DNA of 64,000 nucleotides from CALLMM01 sp964429855 (GTDB taxonomy: Bacteria; Armatimonadota; Chthonomonadetes; Chthonomonadales; CAJBBX01): the NCBI GenBank assembly GCA_964429855.1, contig CAYSDM010000004.1:49595-113594 (forward strand). Reading direction: 5' to 3'. Positions 16,243 to 25,883 of this stretch are shown in pieces. Each line of letters opens with the position of its first letter. The stretch's first letter is position 1. Under the pieces are notes generated by a model, which did no database searches, was not told where the DNA came from, and saw nothing but the letters and a program-made list of their open reading frames with translations. The position numbers and the translations under genes are program-made.

Positions 16243-18633
16243 ATGAAGAGCTTACTTGCGCTGACAGGAGCGTTTCTGATGATAGCGGGGATCGCGTCGG
16301 GCGATGAGGCGACGCTGCAGATACATGGCGACCGCGCGGGGATAAAGATCAGTCCGACGCTTTACGGCATCTTCTTTGAGGAGATCAATCACGCGGGAGA
16401 CGGCGGAATCTATGCCGAACTGATCCAGAATCGCTCCTTTGAGGATTCCACTTCTGCGCCGACTGCCTGGAGCATGGTGCAGTCGGGGGATATGCGCGGC
16501 AGTCTGGCGCTGGACGAGTCGCGCCCGCTAAACGCGCAGAATCGCCGGTCGCTGCGGGTGAAGGCTGCGGGCAATACCGGACGATTCGGCGTTGCCAACG
16601 GAGGCTACCGGGGAATCGCGGTGCGAAAAGGCGAAACCTATCAGCTTTCGTTCTACGCTCGTCGGAGCGCGGAGATGCGTTCTCCGCTCACGGTTAGTCT
16701 GGAGGACGCCTCCGGCAAGGTCTATACGGAGAAGAAGATCGCCGGGCTGACAGAGGAGTGGAAGCTGTTCCGCGCTGCGCTGCGCGCGCCGTCGGATGAT
16801 GCCGCCACCCGGCTGGTTATCGCGGTGGATGCTCCGGGAACCTTCTGGCTGGATACCGTCTCCCTCTTCCCGCAGAATACCTGGAAACGGCGTCCAAACG
16901 GTCTGAGAACCGACCTGATGCAGCTTCTCTATGACCTCAAGCCCGCTTTCGTGCGCTTCCCCGGCGGCTGTTTTGTGGAGGGAGATAAACTGGCCAATGC
17001 CTTTCGATGGAAGACAACTATCGGCGACATCAGCGAGCGGACGCCGCACTGGAACCTCTGGGGCTACTGGTCCACAAACGGGCTGGGGCTGCACGAGTAC
17101 CTGCAGATGTGCGAAGACCTGGGCGCGGAGGCGATGTATGTTATCAACTGCGGCATGTCCCACACCGATCATATCCCGATGGAGCGGATGCAGGAGTGGA
17201 TTCAGGACGCGCTGGACGTGGTGGAGTATGCCAACGGTCCGGTTACCAGCCGATGGGGAGCGCTGCGGGCAAAGAACGGTCATCCGAAGTCGTTCAACCT
17301 GAAGTACATGGAGATCGGCAACGAGAACGGCGGACCGATCTACGAGGAGCGGTATGCGCTCTTCTATCGCGCGCTGAAGGCGAAGTATCCGGAGATACAA
17401 CTGATCTCCAATGTGCCGATGCAGAATCAGCCGATAGAGATTCGCGACGACCACTACTATAACAGTCCAGAGTGGTTTCTGGTCAATACAGGTCTCTATG
17501 ATCGGGCGGATCGCCAGGGACCAAAAATCTACGTCGGAGAGTATGCGGTTACAATCAACTGCGGACAGGGCAATCTGCGCGCCGCGCTGGCGGAGGCGGC
17601 GTTCATGATCGGACTGGAGCGAAACTCCGATATCGTAACGATGGCTTCCTACGCGCCGCTCTTTGTCAATGTAAATGACCGTAAATGGAACCCGGACGCG
17701 ATCTGCTTTGACAGCGCTCGCAGCTACGGCACGCCCTCCTACCATGTCCAGAAGCTCTTCAGCCTGAATCGTCCGGACGTGACGGTTCCCGTGACGCTCA
17801 CCTATACGCCCCGCGCGCAAAAACCGGTCGGCGGAGCCATCGGGCTGGCGACCTGGGCGACACAGGCGGAGTACAGGGAGGTGCGCGTCACCCGCAACGG
17901 AGAGACTCTCTACACCGATGACTTTGCTCAGGGAGCGCCCGGATGGCGGGTCTATCGCGGAGAGTGGAAGGCGGAGAACGGATCGTATCGGCAGAACGGA
18001 ACGGGCGTTGACCTGCGCGCCATTGCCGGGGACCCGCGCTGGAGCGACTACACGATTCAGTTGAGAGCCAGAAAAATTGGCGGTGCAGAGGGTTTTCTGA
18101 TCATGTTTCGCGTGCGCAACGATGGCAACTGGTACTGGTGGAACCTGGGAGGTTGGGGGAATGTCCGACACGCCATCGAAAGATGCACGGACGGCGGAAA
18201 GTCTATCGTCGGCGCGCCCGTTGCGGGACGAATCGAGACGGATCGCTGGTACGATATTCGGATCGAACTGCGCGGACGGCGCATTCTGTGCTATCTGGAC
18301 GGCAGGCTGATTCACGATGTCGAGGACACCGGAATCCCGACCATGGCGGCGATTGCCGGACGCGATACGCGCGCGGGCGAACTGGTGGTGAAGGTGGTGA
18401 ATGCGGAGGAGGTTGCGCGCACAACCGCGATCAGTCTGGAGGGATCGGAGTCCTATGCGCCGGAAGCCCGCGCTATCGTTCTCACGAGCAGCCAGCCGGA
18501 GGATGAGAACTCTTTCTCGCAGCCCCTGAAAGTCGCCCCGGTCACCACAACGATTCGCGGCGTCGGCAGGCGGTTCACGCACACCTTCCCGCCGCACTCC
18601 CTGACCATTTTGCGGCTCAAGCCCGGAAAGTAG
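16243..18633 (+). CDS. Secreted alpha-L-arabinofuranosidase (GH51) with CBM-like and LamG-like modules
   Basis: I place the start at the ATG at 16243 because it follows GAGGGATGGAAG and begins a signal peptide (MKSLLALTGAFLMIAGIASG); the open frame continues upstream without support. The 796-residue product has a jelly-roll carbohydrate-binding-like region (about 55-210). A GH51 barrel follows, with acid/base E361 in MEIGNENGG and nucleophile E433 in IYVGEYAV. A C-terminal LamG/DUF1080-like module covers about 560-720 (WSDYTIQLRARK, WYDIRIELRG). It should release arabinofuranosyl side chains from arabinoxylan or arabinan outside the cell. It heads the seven-gene set that follows on the same strand. 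Confidence 0.92.
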   Translation: MKSLLALTGAFLMIAGIASGDEATLQIHGDRAGIKISPTLYGIFFEEINHAGDGGIYAELIQNRSFEDSTSAPTAWSMVQSGDMRGSLALDESRPLNAQNRRSLRVKAAGNTGRFGVANGGYRGIAVRKGETYQLSFYARRSAEMRSPLTVSLEDASGKVYTEKKIAGLTEEWKLFRAALRAPSDDAATRLVIAVDAPGTFWLDTVSLFPQNTWKRRPNGLRTDLMQLLYDLKPAFVRFPGGCFVEGDKLANAFRWKTTIGDISERTPHWNLWGYWSTNGLGLHEYLQMCEDLGAEAMYVINCGMSHTDHIPMERMQEWIQDALDVVEYANGPVTSRWGALRAKNGHPKSFNLKYMEIGNENGGPIYEERYALFYRALKAKYPEIQLISNVPMQNQPIEIRDDHYYNSPEWFLVNTGLYDRADRQGPKIYVGEYAVTINCGQGNLRAALAEAAFMIGLERNSDIVTMASYAPLFVNVNDRKWNPDAICFDSARSYGTPSYHVQKLFSLNRPDVTVPVTLTYTPRAQKPVGGAIGLATWATQAEYREVRVTRNGETLYTDDFAQGAPGWRVYRGEWKAENGSYRQNGTGVDLRAIAGDPRWSDYTIQLRARKIGGAEGFLIMFRVRNDGNWYWWNLGGWGNVRHAIERCTDGGKSIVGAPVAGRIETDRWYDIRIELRGRRILCYLDGRLIHDVEDTGIPTMAAIAGRDTRAGELVVKVVNAEEVARTTAISLEGSESYAPEARAIVLTSSQPEDENSFSQPLKVAPVTTTIRGVGRRFTHTFPPHSLTILRLKPGK

Positions 18634-18639
18634 ATTGCC

Positions 18640-19590
18640 ATGCAGCGACTTCTTATTCCCGACACCGATCTGGAGGTCTCCGCGCTATGTCTGGGCGTCA
18701 GCGGCTTCGGCACCTCTGTGCGCGGCGCGGAGGCAGATCGTCTTGTCGCCGATTTTATGGAAGCGGGAGGCAACTTCTTCGATACGGCTCACTGCTACGC
18801 CTTCTGGCTGGAGAACGGGCTGGGAGCCAGCGAACGCGAGATTGGCGAGTCTCTGCGACGGCTGGGCGTTCAGGAGAGGGCGGTGGTCGCCACGAAAGGC
18901 GGGCATCCGGATATGGGACCGGGCTATGCGCGTCCCGCCGATTTTCTCTCTGAGCAGGTACTTGCCGCCGATATTGAGGAGAGCCTGAACCGGCTGGGTG
19001 TCGAGAGCATATCGCTCTACTTTTTGCACCGGGACGATGGCTGCACGCCGGTCGGAGAGATTATCGAGCGGCTGAACCGGGAGATAAGGCGGGGGAGGAT
19101 ACGGTATATCGGCGCGAGCAACTGGTCGGTGGAGCGGATCGCGGCGGCGAACGCCTACGCTCGCGAAAAGGGACTGCGCGGATTCGTCGCCTCGCAGATT
19201 CAGGGCAGCCTGGCGATACCGAACTGGAGCGTGACCGAAGATCCGACCACGCGCTATCTGACGGATGCTGAACTCTCCTGGCACGCCGACTCCGGAATTC
19301 CAATTGTCGCCTACTCTGCTACCGCCGGAGGCTACTTTGCGGATGCAACGCGAAAACACGATCTGTACGACAGCCCGCAGAACGAGGAACGGCGCAGGCG
19401 GGCCATCGCTCTGAGCGCGGAATCGGGCTGCGCTCCCGGACAGATCGCGCTCGCTTATCTCCAGAATCTCCCGGCGCGAGTCATTCCGCTCTTCAGCACC
19501 CAACGGCGCGAGCATCTGGCGGAAGCTCTCGATTCGGTGAATATCTTCCTGACTCCTGAACAGGTGAGGTGGCTGCGCGACGGGGAGTGA
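18640..19590 (+). CDS. Aldo/keto reductase
   Basis: The 316-residue protein has the AKR catalytic tetrad: D48 in NFFDTAHCY, Y53, K86 in VVATKGG, and H130 in YFLHRDD. A C-terminal NADPH-binding part follows (IPLFSTQRREHLAEAL). AKRs reduce aldehydes or ketones of sugars and related compounds. The gene starts 6 bp after the GH51 stop and leads into an epimerase, a saccharopine-like dehydrogenase and RraA, so the natural substrate is probably a sugar released by the upstream hydrolase or a derivative of it. The exact substrate is not predictable. Confidence 0.9.
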   Translation: MQRLLIPDTDLEVSALCLGVSGFGTSVRGAEADRLVADFMEAGGNFFDTAHCYAFWLENGLGASEREIGESLRRLGVQERAVVATKGGHPDMGPGYARPADFLSEQVLAADIEESLNRLGVESISLYFLHRDDGCTPVGEIIERLNREIRRGRIRYIGASNWSVERIAAANAYAREKGLRGFVASQIQGSLAIPNWSVTEDPTTRYLTDAELSWHADSGIPIVAYSATAGGYFADATRKHDLYDSPQNEERRRRAIALSAESGCAPGQIALAYLQNLPARVIPLFSTQRREHLAEALDSVNIFLTPEQVRWLRDGE

Positions 19591-19641
19591 TCCGGTCTCA
19601 TCTAAGAGATGCGTCGTATATTGTGGATCGGAGGAAAGAGC

Positions 19642-20652
19642 ATGCGAGTACTCATTATTGGCGGAACCGGGCTTATCAGCACGCCTCTGACACAGATGCT
19701 TCTGGAGCGTGGAGAGGAGGTGACCCTTTTCAACCGGGGGCAGTCAGAGGCGCGATTTCCCGATGGCGCGAAGCGTCTAACCGGCGACCGACGGGACTAT
19801 CCGGCGTTTATCCAGCGGATGCAGGAAGAGAAGCCGTTCGACTGCGTGATTGAGATGATCGGCTTTACGCCAGAGGACGCCGACAGTCTCGCGCAGGCAT
19901 TCGCAGGGCGCGCCGGACACATGATCTTTTGCAGCACGGTGGATGTCTATCAGAAACCCGCCACGCGCTACCCCTACCGGGAGGAGGAGCCGCTGGGAGG
20001 ACTGGGGGACTATGCGGTCAATAAGGTGAAGTGCGAGAGGATACTGCGCGCGGCGGAGTCGCGCGGCGCATTCCCGCTGACCATCATCCGCCCGGCGCAC
20101 ACCTATGGGGAATCGAGCGGATTGATCCACAGCTTCGGCTGGAGCACCACCTATCTGGATCGCCTGCGGAAAGGCAAGCCGATTGCCGTGCATGGAGACG
20201 GGCAGTCGCTCTGGGTCTCCTGTCATGTGGAGGATGTCGCGCGCGCCTTTCTGAAGGCTGTCGGAAACGAACGCGCCTTCGGACGCGCCTTCCATACAAC
20301 CGGGGAGGAGTGGCTGACCTGGAACCGCTATCATGAGATCGTGGCGGACGCTATCGGAGCGCCTCCGCCCCGTCCTGTCCATATTCCCACCGATCTGCTG
20401 GCGAAGGTCGCCCCGCATCGCGCCGGTGTCTGCGCCGTCAATTTTCAGTTCAACAATATCTTCGACAACGCGGCGGCGCGCGCCGACCTGGACTTTCGTT
20501 ATACGATCCCCTTTCGCGAGGGCGTTCAGCGCACGGTCGCCTGGCTGGATGCGCGGAATCGCATCGAAAACAGCGATTTTGACACGCTGGAGGATCGGGT
20601 GATAGACGCCTGGGAAAGACTGGGGACTGCGATGACAGATGCTATTGCATGA
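19642..20652 (+). CDS. NAD-dependent epimerase/dehydratase (extended short-chain dehydrogenase)
   Basis: The start is at 19642, after a GGAGGAAAGAGC ribosome site; the frame extends upstream without support. The 336-residue protein opens with a nucleotide-binding Gly motif (G7-G-T-G-L-I-S13) and has the catalytic Y124-x3-K128 (YAVNK). The sequence resembles sugar-nucleotide epimerases and the CSP41-like branch (RPAHTYGESSGLIHSFGW; FGRAFHTTGEEWLTWNRYHEIV). It is third in the arabinofuranosidase-led cluster. Oxidation or epimerisation of a sugar substrate is inferred. Confidence 0.88.
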   Translation: MRVLIIGGTGLISTPLTQMLLERGEEVTLFNRGQSEARFPDGAKRLTGDRRDYPAFIQRMQEEKPFDCVIEMIGFTPEDADSLAQAFAGRAGHMIFCSTVDVYQKPATRYPYREEEPLGGLGDYAVNKVKCERILRAAESRGAFPLTIIRPAHTYGESSGLIHSFGWSTTYLDRLRKGKPIAVHGDGQSLWVSCHVEDVARAFLKAVGNERAFGRAFHTTGEEWLTWNRYHEIVADAIGAPPPRPVHIPTDLLAKVAPHRAGVCAVNFQFNNIFDNAAARADLDFRYTIPFREGVQRTVAWLDARNRIENSDFDTLEDRVIDAWERLGTAMTDAIA

Positions 20653-20678
20653 TCGGTTATCAGATCTGGAGGTAAACA

Positions 20679-21809
20679 GTGCAGACGATTCATCTGCTGG
20701 GCGGTTACGGCATGACCGGGATGCGTCTGGCGCGGCTTTTGCTGGAGCATTCGGATGTTCGACTCATCCTCTCCGGACGAACGCTTGCCCGCGCAGAACA
20801 GGCTGCCGCCGAACTCAATCGCGCCTTTCCGGACTGCCGTGTAACGGCAGTTCGCGCCGATGCCGCTGATCCCGGCTCGTTGCGCGCCGCATTTCAGGGC
20901 GCAGATCTCGTGATGGTAACCGCCAGTTCCTCAAGCCATGCCGGAATCGTCGCGCGCGCCTGTCTGGAGTCGGATGTAGACTACTTCGACATCCAGTATT
21001 CCAGAGAGAAAATCGAAACTCTGAAGCGTATGGTTCCCGAAATAGAGCCGTCGGGACGATGCTTCATCACGGATGGCGGATTTCATCCGGGGCTTCCTGC
21101 GGCGCTGGTTCGCTATGCGGCAGGCTCCTTTGACCGCATAGAGCGTGTCGTCGTCGGCGGGCTTCTCAACGAGGAGGGGGGCATTCCGTTCAGCCAGTCC
21201 GCCTGCGAACTGGTCTCCGAGTTCCGGCAGTTTCAGAGCCTTTTCTATCGCGAGGGAGTCTGGCGTAAAGCCAGATGGACCTCCACAGCCGATATGCTGC
21301 GCATAGATTTCGGGGAGCCGTTCGGCAGGCGTCTCTGTTTTCCGATGTTTCTGGAGGAGATGCGCTCTCTGCCGGAGATGTATCCGACGCTGCGCGAGAC
21401 GGGGCTGTTTATGGCGGGCTTCAACTGGTTTACCGACTATGTGGTGATGGGGCTGATTGCCGCAGGTGTAACGCTGTTTCCTCGCGCCGGAGTGCGACCG
21501 CTCAGCCGACTGCTCTGCTGGAGCACCCGCGCCTTCGGCAAGCCGCCGTATGGCACGGCGTTAAAGCTGGAGGCGAGCGGAATCAAAGACGGTCAGCCGA
21601 AGACGCTGGAGATGACCCTCTATCACCGGAGCGGATACGAGTTTACCGCCATCCCGGTGATGGCGTGCCTGCTGCAGTGGCTGGACGGTTCGGCGCGTCG
21701 TCCCGGACTGCATCTGATGGCGCACTGCGTGGAACCTGCGCGTCTTCTGGCGGATATGGAGCGAATGGGAATACAGAACACTGTTGTTGACAGGGAGGAG
21801 AAGAGATGA
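20679..21809 (+). CDS. Saccharopine dehydrogenase-like NAD(P)-binding protein
   Basis: The start codon is GTG, with CTGGAGGTAAACA upstream. The 376-residue product begins with a Rossmann motif (LLGGYGMTGMRLARLL) and continues with the saccharopine-dehydrogenase-like pattern (DLVMVTASSSSHAGIVARACLESDVDYFDIQYS, split into short elements). Its C-terminal part (MAHCVEPARLLADMERMG) is typical of the Sacc_DH C-terminal branch. It is unlikely to be a lysine pathway enzyme in this company; family relatives act on diverse keto/amino or lipid substrates. It overlaps the following RraA-like gene by 4 bp. Confidence 0.82.
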   Translation: MQTIHLLGGYGMTGMRLARLLLEHSDVRLILSGRTLARAEQAAAELNRAFPDCRVTAVRADAADPGSLRAAFQGADLVMVTASSSSHAGIVARACLESDVDYFDIQYSREKIETLKRMVPEIEPSGRCFITDGGFHPGLPAALVRYAAGSFDRIERVVVGGLLNEEGGIPFSQSACELVSEFRQFQSLFYREGVWRKARWTSTADMLRIDFGEPFGRRLCFPMFLEEMRSLPEMYPTLRETGLFMAGFNWFTDYVVMGLIAAGVTLFPRAGVRPLSRLLCWSTRAFGKPPYGTALKLEASGIKDGQPKTLEMTLYHRSGYEFTAIPVMACLLQWLDGSARRPGLHLMAHCVEPARLLADMERMGIQNTVVDREEKR

Positions 21810-22558
21810 GTGATTCTCGCGGAGAAGAGCCGTTCGCGCTGCGCGCGCTCTATCGTTACCTGCGGGTTGCCGATGTGTGCGATGCGTTGGACGGGATCGG
21901 CTACTTTAATCTGTTCCTGATGGACCCGGCGATCCGTCCGCTCTGGTCGGGGATGAAGTTCTGGGGACCGGCGCTGACGGTGCGGTGCGTTCCCGCCAAC
22001 CGTCCCATGTGGAAGTTGAACTCAACGGAGGAGATCGTAGCGGCGCACGGGATATGGTTTCAGGAGATGGGGCATATCGGGTTTAACCATCTGATTCAGC
22101 CCGGTCATGTGATCGTCTGCGACACCGGGAGCGCGCCGGAGGTAGGCTTCTGGGGATCGGAGAACGGCATGAATGTCGTTGCGGCGGGAGCCGTCGGGAT
22201 CGTGACTAATGGACAGTGCCGCGATACGGCGGAACTGACCCTTCAGCAGACCCCGATCTGCTGCCGTTCGCGCGGGCGTTCGATCATTCCCGGGCGGATT
22301 GAGGTGGCGGAGGTGCAGGGGAAGATCGGCTGCGGAGGCGTGCAGGTGCGTCCCGGCGATATGGTCGGCTGCGATGATGACGGACTGCTTGTGGTTCCGA
22401 TAGAGGTGGCGCGTGAGGTCGCCATTCACGCCCGCGCGGTACTTCTGGCGGATATGCGCGCGCGGCGAAAACACTATGAGCGTCTCGGACGTGCGCTGGA
22501 TTCGACGGTGGACTATGAGACGGTTGAACAATACTACGCAGAATTGGAGCGGAGATAG
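21806..22558 (+). CDS. RraA-like/HMG-aldolase family protein
   Basis: The ATG overlaps the preceding stop (ATGA), indicating translational coupling. The 250-residue protein has the RraA-fold signature: DVCDALDGIGY near the N-terminus, GHVIVCDTGSAPEVGFWG, then VVAAGAVGIVTNGQCRDTAEL, which aligns with the substrate- and Mg-binding region of RraA and 4-hydroxy-4-methyl-2-oxoglutarate aldolase. GCDDDGLLVVP follows. In Gram-negatives RraA inhibits RNase E, but members inside catabolic operons are usually retro-aldolases or decarboxylases acting on 2-oxo acids. The operon context favours the catabolic role. Confidence 0.85.
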   Translation: MSDSRGEEPFALRALYRYLRVADVCDALDGIGYFNLFLMDPAIRPLWSGMKFWGPALTVRCVPANRPMWKLNSTEEIVAAHGIWFQEMGHIGFNHLIQPGHVIVCDTGSAPEVGFWGSENGMNVVAAGAVGIVTNGQCRDTAELTLQQTPICCRSRGRSIIPGRIEVAEVQGKIGCGGVQVRPGDMVGCDDDGLLVVPIEVAREVAIHARAVLLADMRARRKHYERLGRALDSTVDYETVEQYYAELERR

Positions 22559-23314
22559 ATGCCTGTCCATCCTGTCAGGGCGGAGGAGCAAGCCGCCTTT
22601 TTTCACGATCATGGATACGTCATTATCGAGGACGCAGTCTCCCCGAAGTATCTGGCGCAATTACAGGAGGCGACCGCGCAGCTTCTGCAAGATCCGCAGA
22701 TGCAGGGAACCACCCGCAACCTGCTGGCTTTAAACCCGATTTTTGAGGGGATGATTGACGGGCACGCGGCCATGCCCGTACTGGAGCGCCTCATCCCCAA
22801 CCTGCAGATGCTGGCGATGGATATGCGCACCTGTATGCCGGGGAAGGGAAATATGGGTTGGCATGTGGATATCGCCTTCTTCTGTGAGCAGACGATCAGC
22901 GTCAATACCGCTCTCTACCTGGACGATCTGACGCCGGACAACGGCGCGTTGCGCGTGCTGCCTCGCAGCCATAAGCTGCCGTTCAACCTCTCGAAAGAGG
23001 AGATGTTTGAATCGCTTCCGGGGGAGGTGACGCTGCAGTGCAAATCCGGCACGATGGTTGTCTTTGACGATTGTCTGTGGCATCGCACCGGACAGAACAA
23101 CACCGACCGACCGCGACGCGGCATATTCACCTACTACGGTCACTTCTGGATGAAACCCTGCAGCTACCCGGAGCGTCCTGAACCGTTTCATCGTATGACA
23201 CGGTTCCTGGAGGGCAAAGGCGCGAAGCGGGCGCAGCTTTTAGGACTCTTTCTGGAGGGATCAGAGTTCAATCACTTTGAGTATCACGAGTCGCTGAACA
23301 GCACGAAGTCCTGA
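22559..23314 (+). CDS. Phytanoyl-CoA dioxygenase (PhyH) family oxygenase
   Basis: The ATG directly abuts the RraA stop, with GGAGCGGAGATAG as ribosome site. The 251-residue product has the Fe(II) triad H102-V-D104 (GWHVDIAFF) and distal H175 (LWHRTGQN), and a 2-oxoglutarate-binding Arg probably in RPRRGIF. It is distinct from the other PhyH protein at 15204-16028, so two oxygenases flank the cluster. It should hydroxylate a small substrate that the neighbouring aldolase-like and dehydrogenase-like enzymes handle next, an inference from gene order only. Confidence 0.88.
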   Translation: MPVHPVRAEEQAAFFHDHGYVIIEDAVSPKYLAQLQEATAQLLQDPQMQGTTRNLLALNPIFEGMIDGHAAMPVLERLIPNLQMLAMDMRTCMPGKGNMGWHVDIAFFCEQTISVNTALYLDDLTPDNGALRVLPRSHKLPFNLSKEEMFESLPGEVTLQCKSGTMVVFDDCLWHRTGQNNTDRPRRGIFTYYGHFWMKPCSYPERPEPFHRMTRFLEGKGAKRAQLLGLFLEGSEFNHFEYHESLNSTKS

Positions 23315-23347
23315 CAATACTCGATATCTGTCACACGGAAAAGCATT

Positions 23348-24445
23348 ATGTCTTCTCTCTTCACGCGCTGCCCCGAGAATCCGATAATTACGCCGGGGTT
23401 GTACGACTGGCGTCGCGCCGTGACCTTTAATCCGGGAGTCCTGCTGGATGACGACGGACGGTTCTGTCTCTATGAGCGAGCCGCAGGCGGTCTGCGCCCC
23501 TTTCACTGTTATATCGGGCTTCTGGAAAGCGAGGACGGCGTCCATTTTACGCACGTTTCGGATCAACCGGTCTTTACGCCGGAGATGGCGGGAAGCCAAT
23601 ACGGCAGCGTGCAGGACCCGCGCGTCGTCAAGATCGAAGGCGTCTACTACATGACCTATGCCTTCCGCCCCTTCGCCTGGTCGTCGCACCCGACCGGCGT
23701 AGGCGTGCCGGATTCGCATGAGAGCGAATTCCCCGGCATCGAACGCGCTCCCTTCGATCCCCATAATCCCGGCTCCGCCAACGTGCAGGGAGGACGCCCG
23801 GATAATATGACACGCTCCGGTATCGCTATCTCTACCGATCGGGTTCACTGGCGGCATCATGTCTGGGCAACGCCGCCGGATCTGGATGATCGGGATGTCA
23901 TTCTCTTTCCGGATAAGATCAACGGACGCTTCGCCATGCTGCGCCGCCCGATTCAGTTCGTCGGTAAGGAGTATGGAACCGACTACCCCGGCATCTGGAT
24001 CAGCTTTTCGGAGGATCTGGAGAACTGGTCGCCGCCGACGCTGCTGCTCAAGCCGGAGTATCTCTGGGAGGATAATCGGATCGGCGGCTCGACTCCGCCT
24101 CTTCGCACCGAAGCGGGCTGGCTGGTCTTCTATCACGGCGTGGAGAATCAGCACCCGCCCACGCGCCGGGTCTGCTATCGTCTGGGAGCCGTTCTGCTCG
24201 ATCTGGAAGAACCGACCCGCGTGCTGGCGCGAACGGCCTCCTGCTTAATGGAGCCGGAGACCTACTACGAACGCTTTGGACTCTACATTCCCAACGTCAT
24301 CTTCCCGACCGGAGTCGTTCTGCATGACGGCATCATCCGGCTCTACTACGGCGTCTGCGATACGGCGATTGCGCTGGCGACCGCGCCTCTGGAACAGGTG
24401 ATGGAACGACTACTGTCGAGGTCGTCAAACATGGAGGATGCCTGA
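23348..24445 (+). CDS. GH130/GH43-like five-bladed propeller glycosidase or phosphorylase
   Basis: The 365-residue protein shows the repeated propeller pattern of GH130: CPENPIITPG at the N-terminus, FNPGVLLDDDGRFCLYER, GSVQDPRVVKIEGVYYMTY (a GH130 blade with the D-P-R motif), ENWSPPTLLLKPEYLWEDNRIGG, and WLVFYHGVE with LYYGVCDTAIALATAPLE at the end. GH130 enzymes phosphorolyse beta-mannosides or hydrolyse related linkages. No signal peptide is seen, so it should act on imported oligosaccharides. The stop overlaps the start of the SGNH gene (TGATG). Confidence 0.87.
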   Translation: MSSLFTRCPENPIITPGLYDWRRAVTFNPGVLLDDDGRFCLYERAAGGLRPFHCYIGLLESEDGVHFTHVSDQPVFTPEMAGSQYGSVQDPRVVKIEGVYYMTYAFRPFAWSSHPTGVGVPDSHESEFPGIERAPFDPHNPGSANVQGGRPDNMTRSGIAISTDRVHWRHHVWATPPDLDDRDVILFPDKINGRFAMLRRPIQFVGKEYGTDYPGIWISFSEDLENWSPPTLLLKPEYLWEDNRIGGSTPPLRTEAGWLVFYHGVENQHPPTRRVCYRLGAVLLDLEEPTRVLARTASCLMEPETYYERFGLYIPNVIFPTGVVLHDGIIRLYYGVCDTAIALATAPLEQVMERLLSRSSNMEDA

Positions 24446-25863
24446 TGTCGCTTTCAATGTCGCTATTTCTTGCCGGGCTGACGCTCTGCTGCGCCACTCT
24501 TGCTGCCGATGGTCAGCCGCAGTCCTATCCTCCGGTTCCGCTGCCGAAAGATATCTCTGCCTTCGGAACCGGCATCCAGCGCACCATGACCCTGCTGGAG
24601 ACCAGCACGCCTGAAAAGCGTAATACGGTGCGAATCCTGTTCTACGGGCAGAGCATCACCGAACAGAAGTGGTCGAAGCTGGTCGAAGAGTATCTGCGCA
24701 AGAGGTATCCTCACGCGAATCTGATTGTCGAGAACCGCGCCATCGGGGGATTTGCCTCGCAGGTGCTCGTAAAGACCGCCGAAGCCGATCTCTACCCGTT
24801 CTATCCGGATCTGCTGATATTTCATGTATACGGGAGTCACATAGATTACGGGAAGATCATCGAGAATACGCGCAGACGCACCACCGCCGAGATACTGATG
24901 CAGACCGACCACATTACCCGCGATGAGGAGATAGACGAGGAGAGAGACCCGTCGAAGCTGACGCCTGCGAACTGGTCTGCGTGGATGAATCATGTGTTTC
25001 TGCCCGAAACTGCCCGAAAATACGGCGCGGAACTGCTGGATCAGAGGGCGCAGTGGGGACAGTATCTGCGGGCGAACAGACTGCCCGCCTCCCGGCTTCT
25101 GTCCGATCAGGTGCATCTCAATGACTTCGGCTGCTGGTTGATGGCGGAACTGGTGAAGCAGCGATTTCGCTATCTTCCGAACAGTCCGACAGACCGATGG
25201 AAAGACCTGACGCGCACCTGTACGGTCGGAAAAGAGGTGAAGTGGAAGGATGGCAGGTTAACCCTGACATTTGAAGGGAACCGGGTAGACCTGATCGCGG
25301 GTGAAGGCGCGTCCCCGAAGAGTCCGGCGCAGATACTCATAGATGGCAAGAAGCCCTCGCAGATTCCGCAACTCTACGCCTTTACCCGCTCAAGCCCCTA
25401 TCCGAATACTATCTGGCCCTGTGTCATGCGAGTCGCCTGGCAGAAGCCGCTGGTTGTGGAGGAGTGGACGGCGCAGATCACCGAGGCGACCGATGATCTC
25501 AAGCATTTCAAGTTCACGGTTATCGGGTCGGTAACCGGACCGGATGGAGAGGGCGAGAGCGATAAGCCGTTTGTGTCCTACTCGGGGCGAATCGTGATTC
25601 AGCCGGACGACTGGAGCATAGCCCGCTCTCGCGAGTTTACCCGTGTGCCGATGCCTCCCGGTTTTGAAGTCAAATGGAAGGTGATCCCGCTCTTTGTGGA
25701 CGAGTACCTGCCGCCGTCCATCGCCGATAAGACGGTGGAAACCGTAACGACGGTCGCGCAGGGGCTTTCCAACGGCCGGCACACGCTGGAGATAGTCTCC
25801 CGCGACGGAAAACCGATCCCCCTGCGCGCCATTCGTATCTACAGACCGCCGTTGTTGCCGTAG
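24445..25863 (+). CDS. Secreted SGNH/GDSL hydrolase (probable carbohydrate esterase)
   Basis: The 472-residue product starts by overlapping the preceding stop. It has a signal peptide (residues 1-24, GLTLCCATLAADG). The SGNH block I Ser is in LFYGQSITEQKW (GQS rather than GDS), the block II glycine in RAIGGFASQ, the block III region is HVYGSHIDYG, and block V is DQVHLNDFG (Asp-His pair). Residues about 265-470 form a beta-rich C-terminal domain. Such enzymes deacetylate sugars or cleave carbohydrate esters. The position at the end of the arabinofuranosidase-led operon suggests it removes ester groups from the glycan being degraded. Confidence 0.85.
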   Translation: MSLSMSLFLAGLTLCCATLAADGQPQSYPPVPLPKDISAFGTGIQRTMTLLETSTPEKRNTVRILFYGQSITEQKWSKLVEEYLRKRYPHANLIVENRAIGGFASQVLVKTAEADLYPFYPDLLIFHVYGSHIDYGKIIENTRRRTTAEILMQTDHITRDEEIDEERDPSKLTPANWSAWMNHVFLPETARKYGAELLDQRAQWGQYLRANRLPASRLLSDQVHLNDFGCWLMAELVKQRFRYLPNSPTDRWKDLTRTCTVGKEVKWKDGRLTLTFEGNRVDLIAGEGASPKSPAQILIDGKKPSQIPQLYAFTRSSPYPNTIWPCVMRVAWQKPLVVEEWTAQITEATDDLKHFKFTVIGSVTGPDGEGESDKPFVSYSGRIVIQPDDWSIARSREFTRVPMPPGFEVKWKVIPLFVDEYLPPSIADKTVETVTTVAQGLSNGRHTLEIVSRDGKPIPLRAIRIYRPPLLP

Positions 25864-25883
25864 GAGTTCGACGGGCGATCTCC

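Noticed and set aside
16528..18597. 689-codon minus-strand frame inside the GH51 gene
   Set aside because: It is antisense to a convincing GH51 protein, has no family motif and is a side effect of high GC codon bias.
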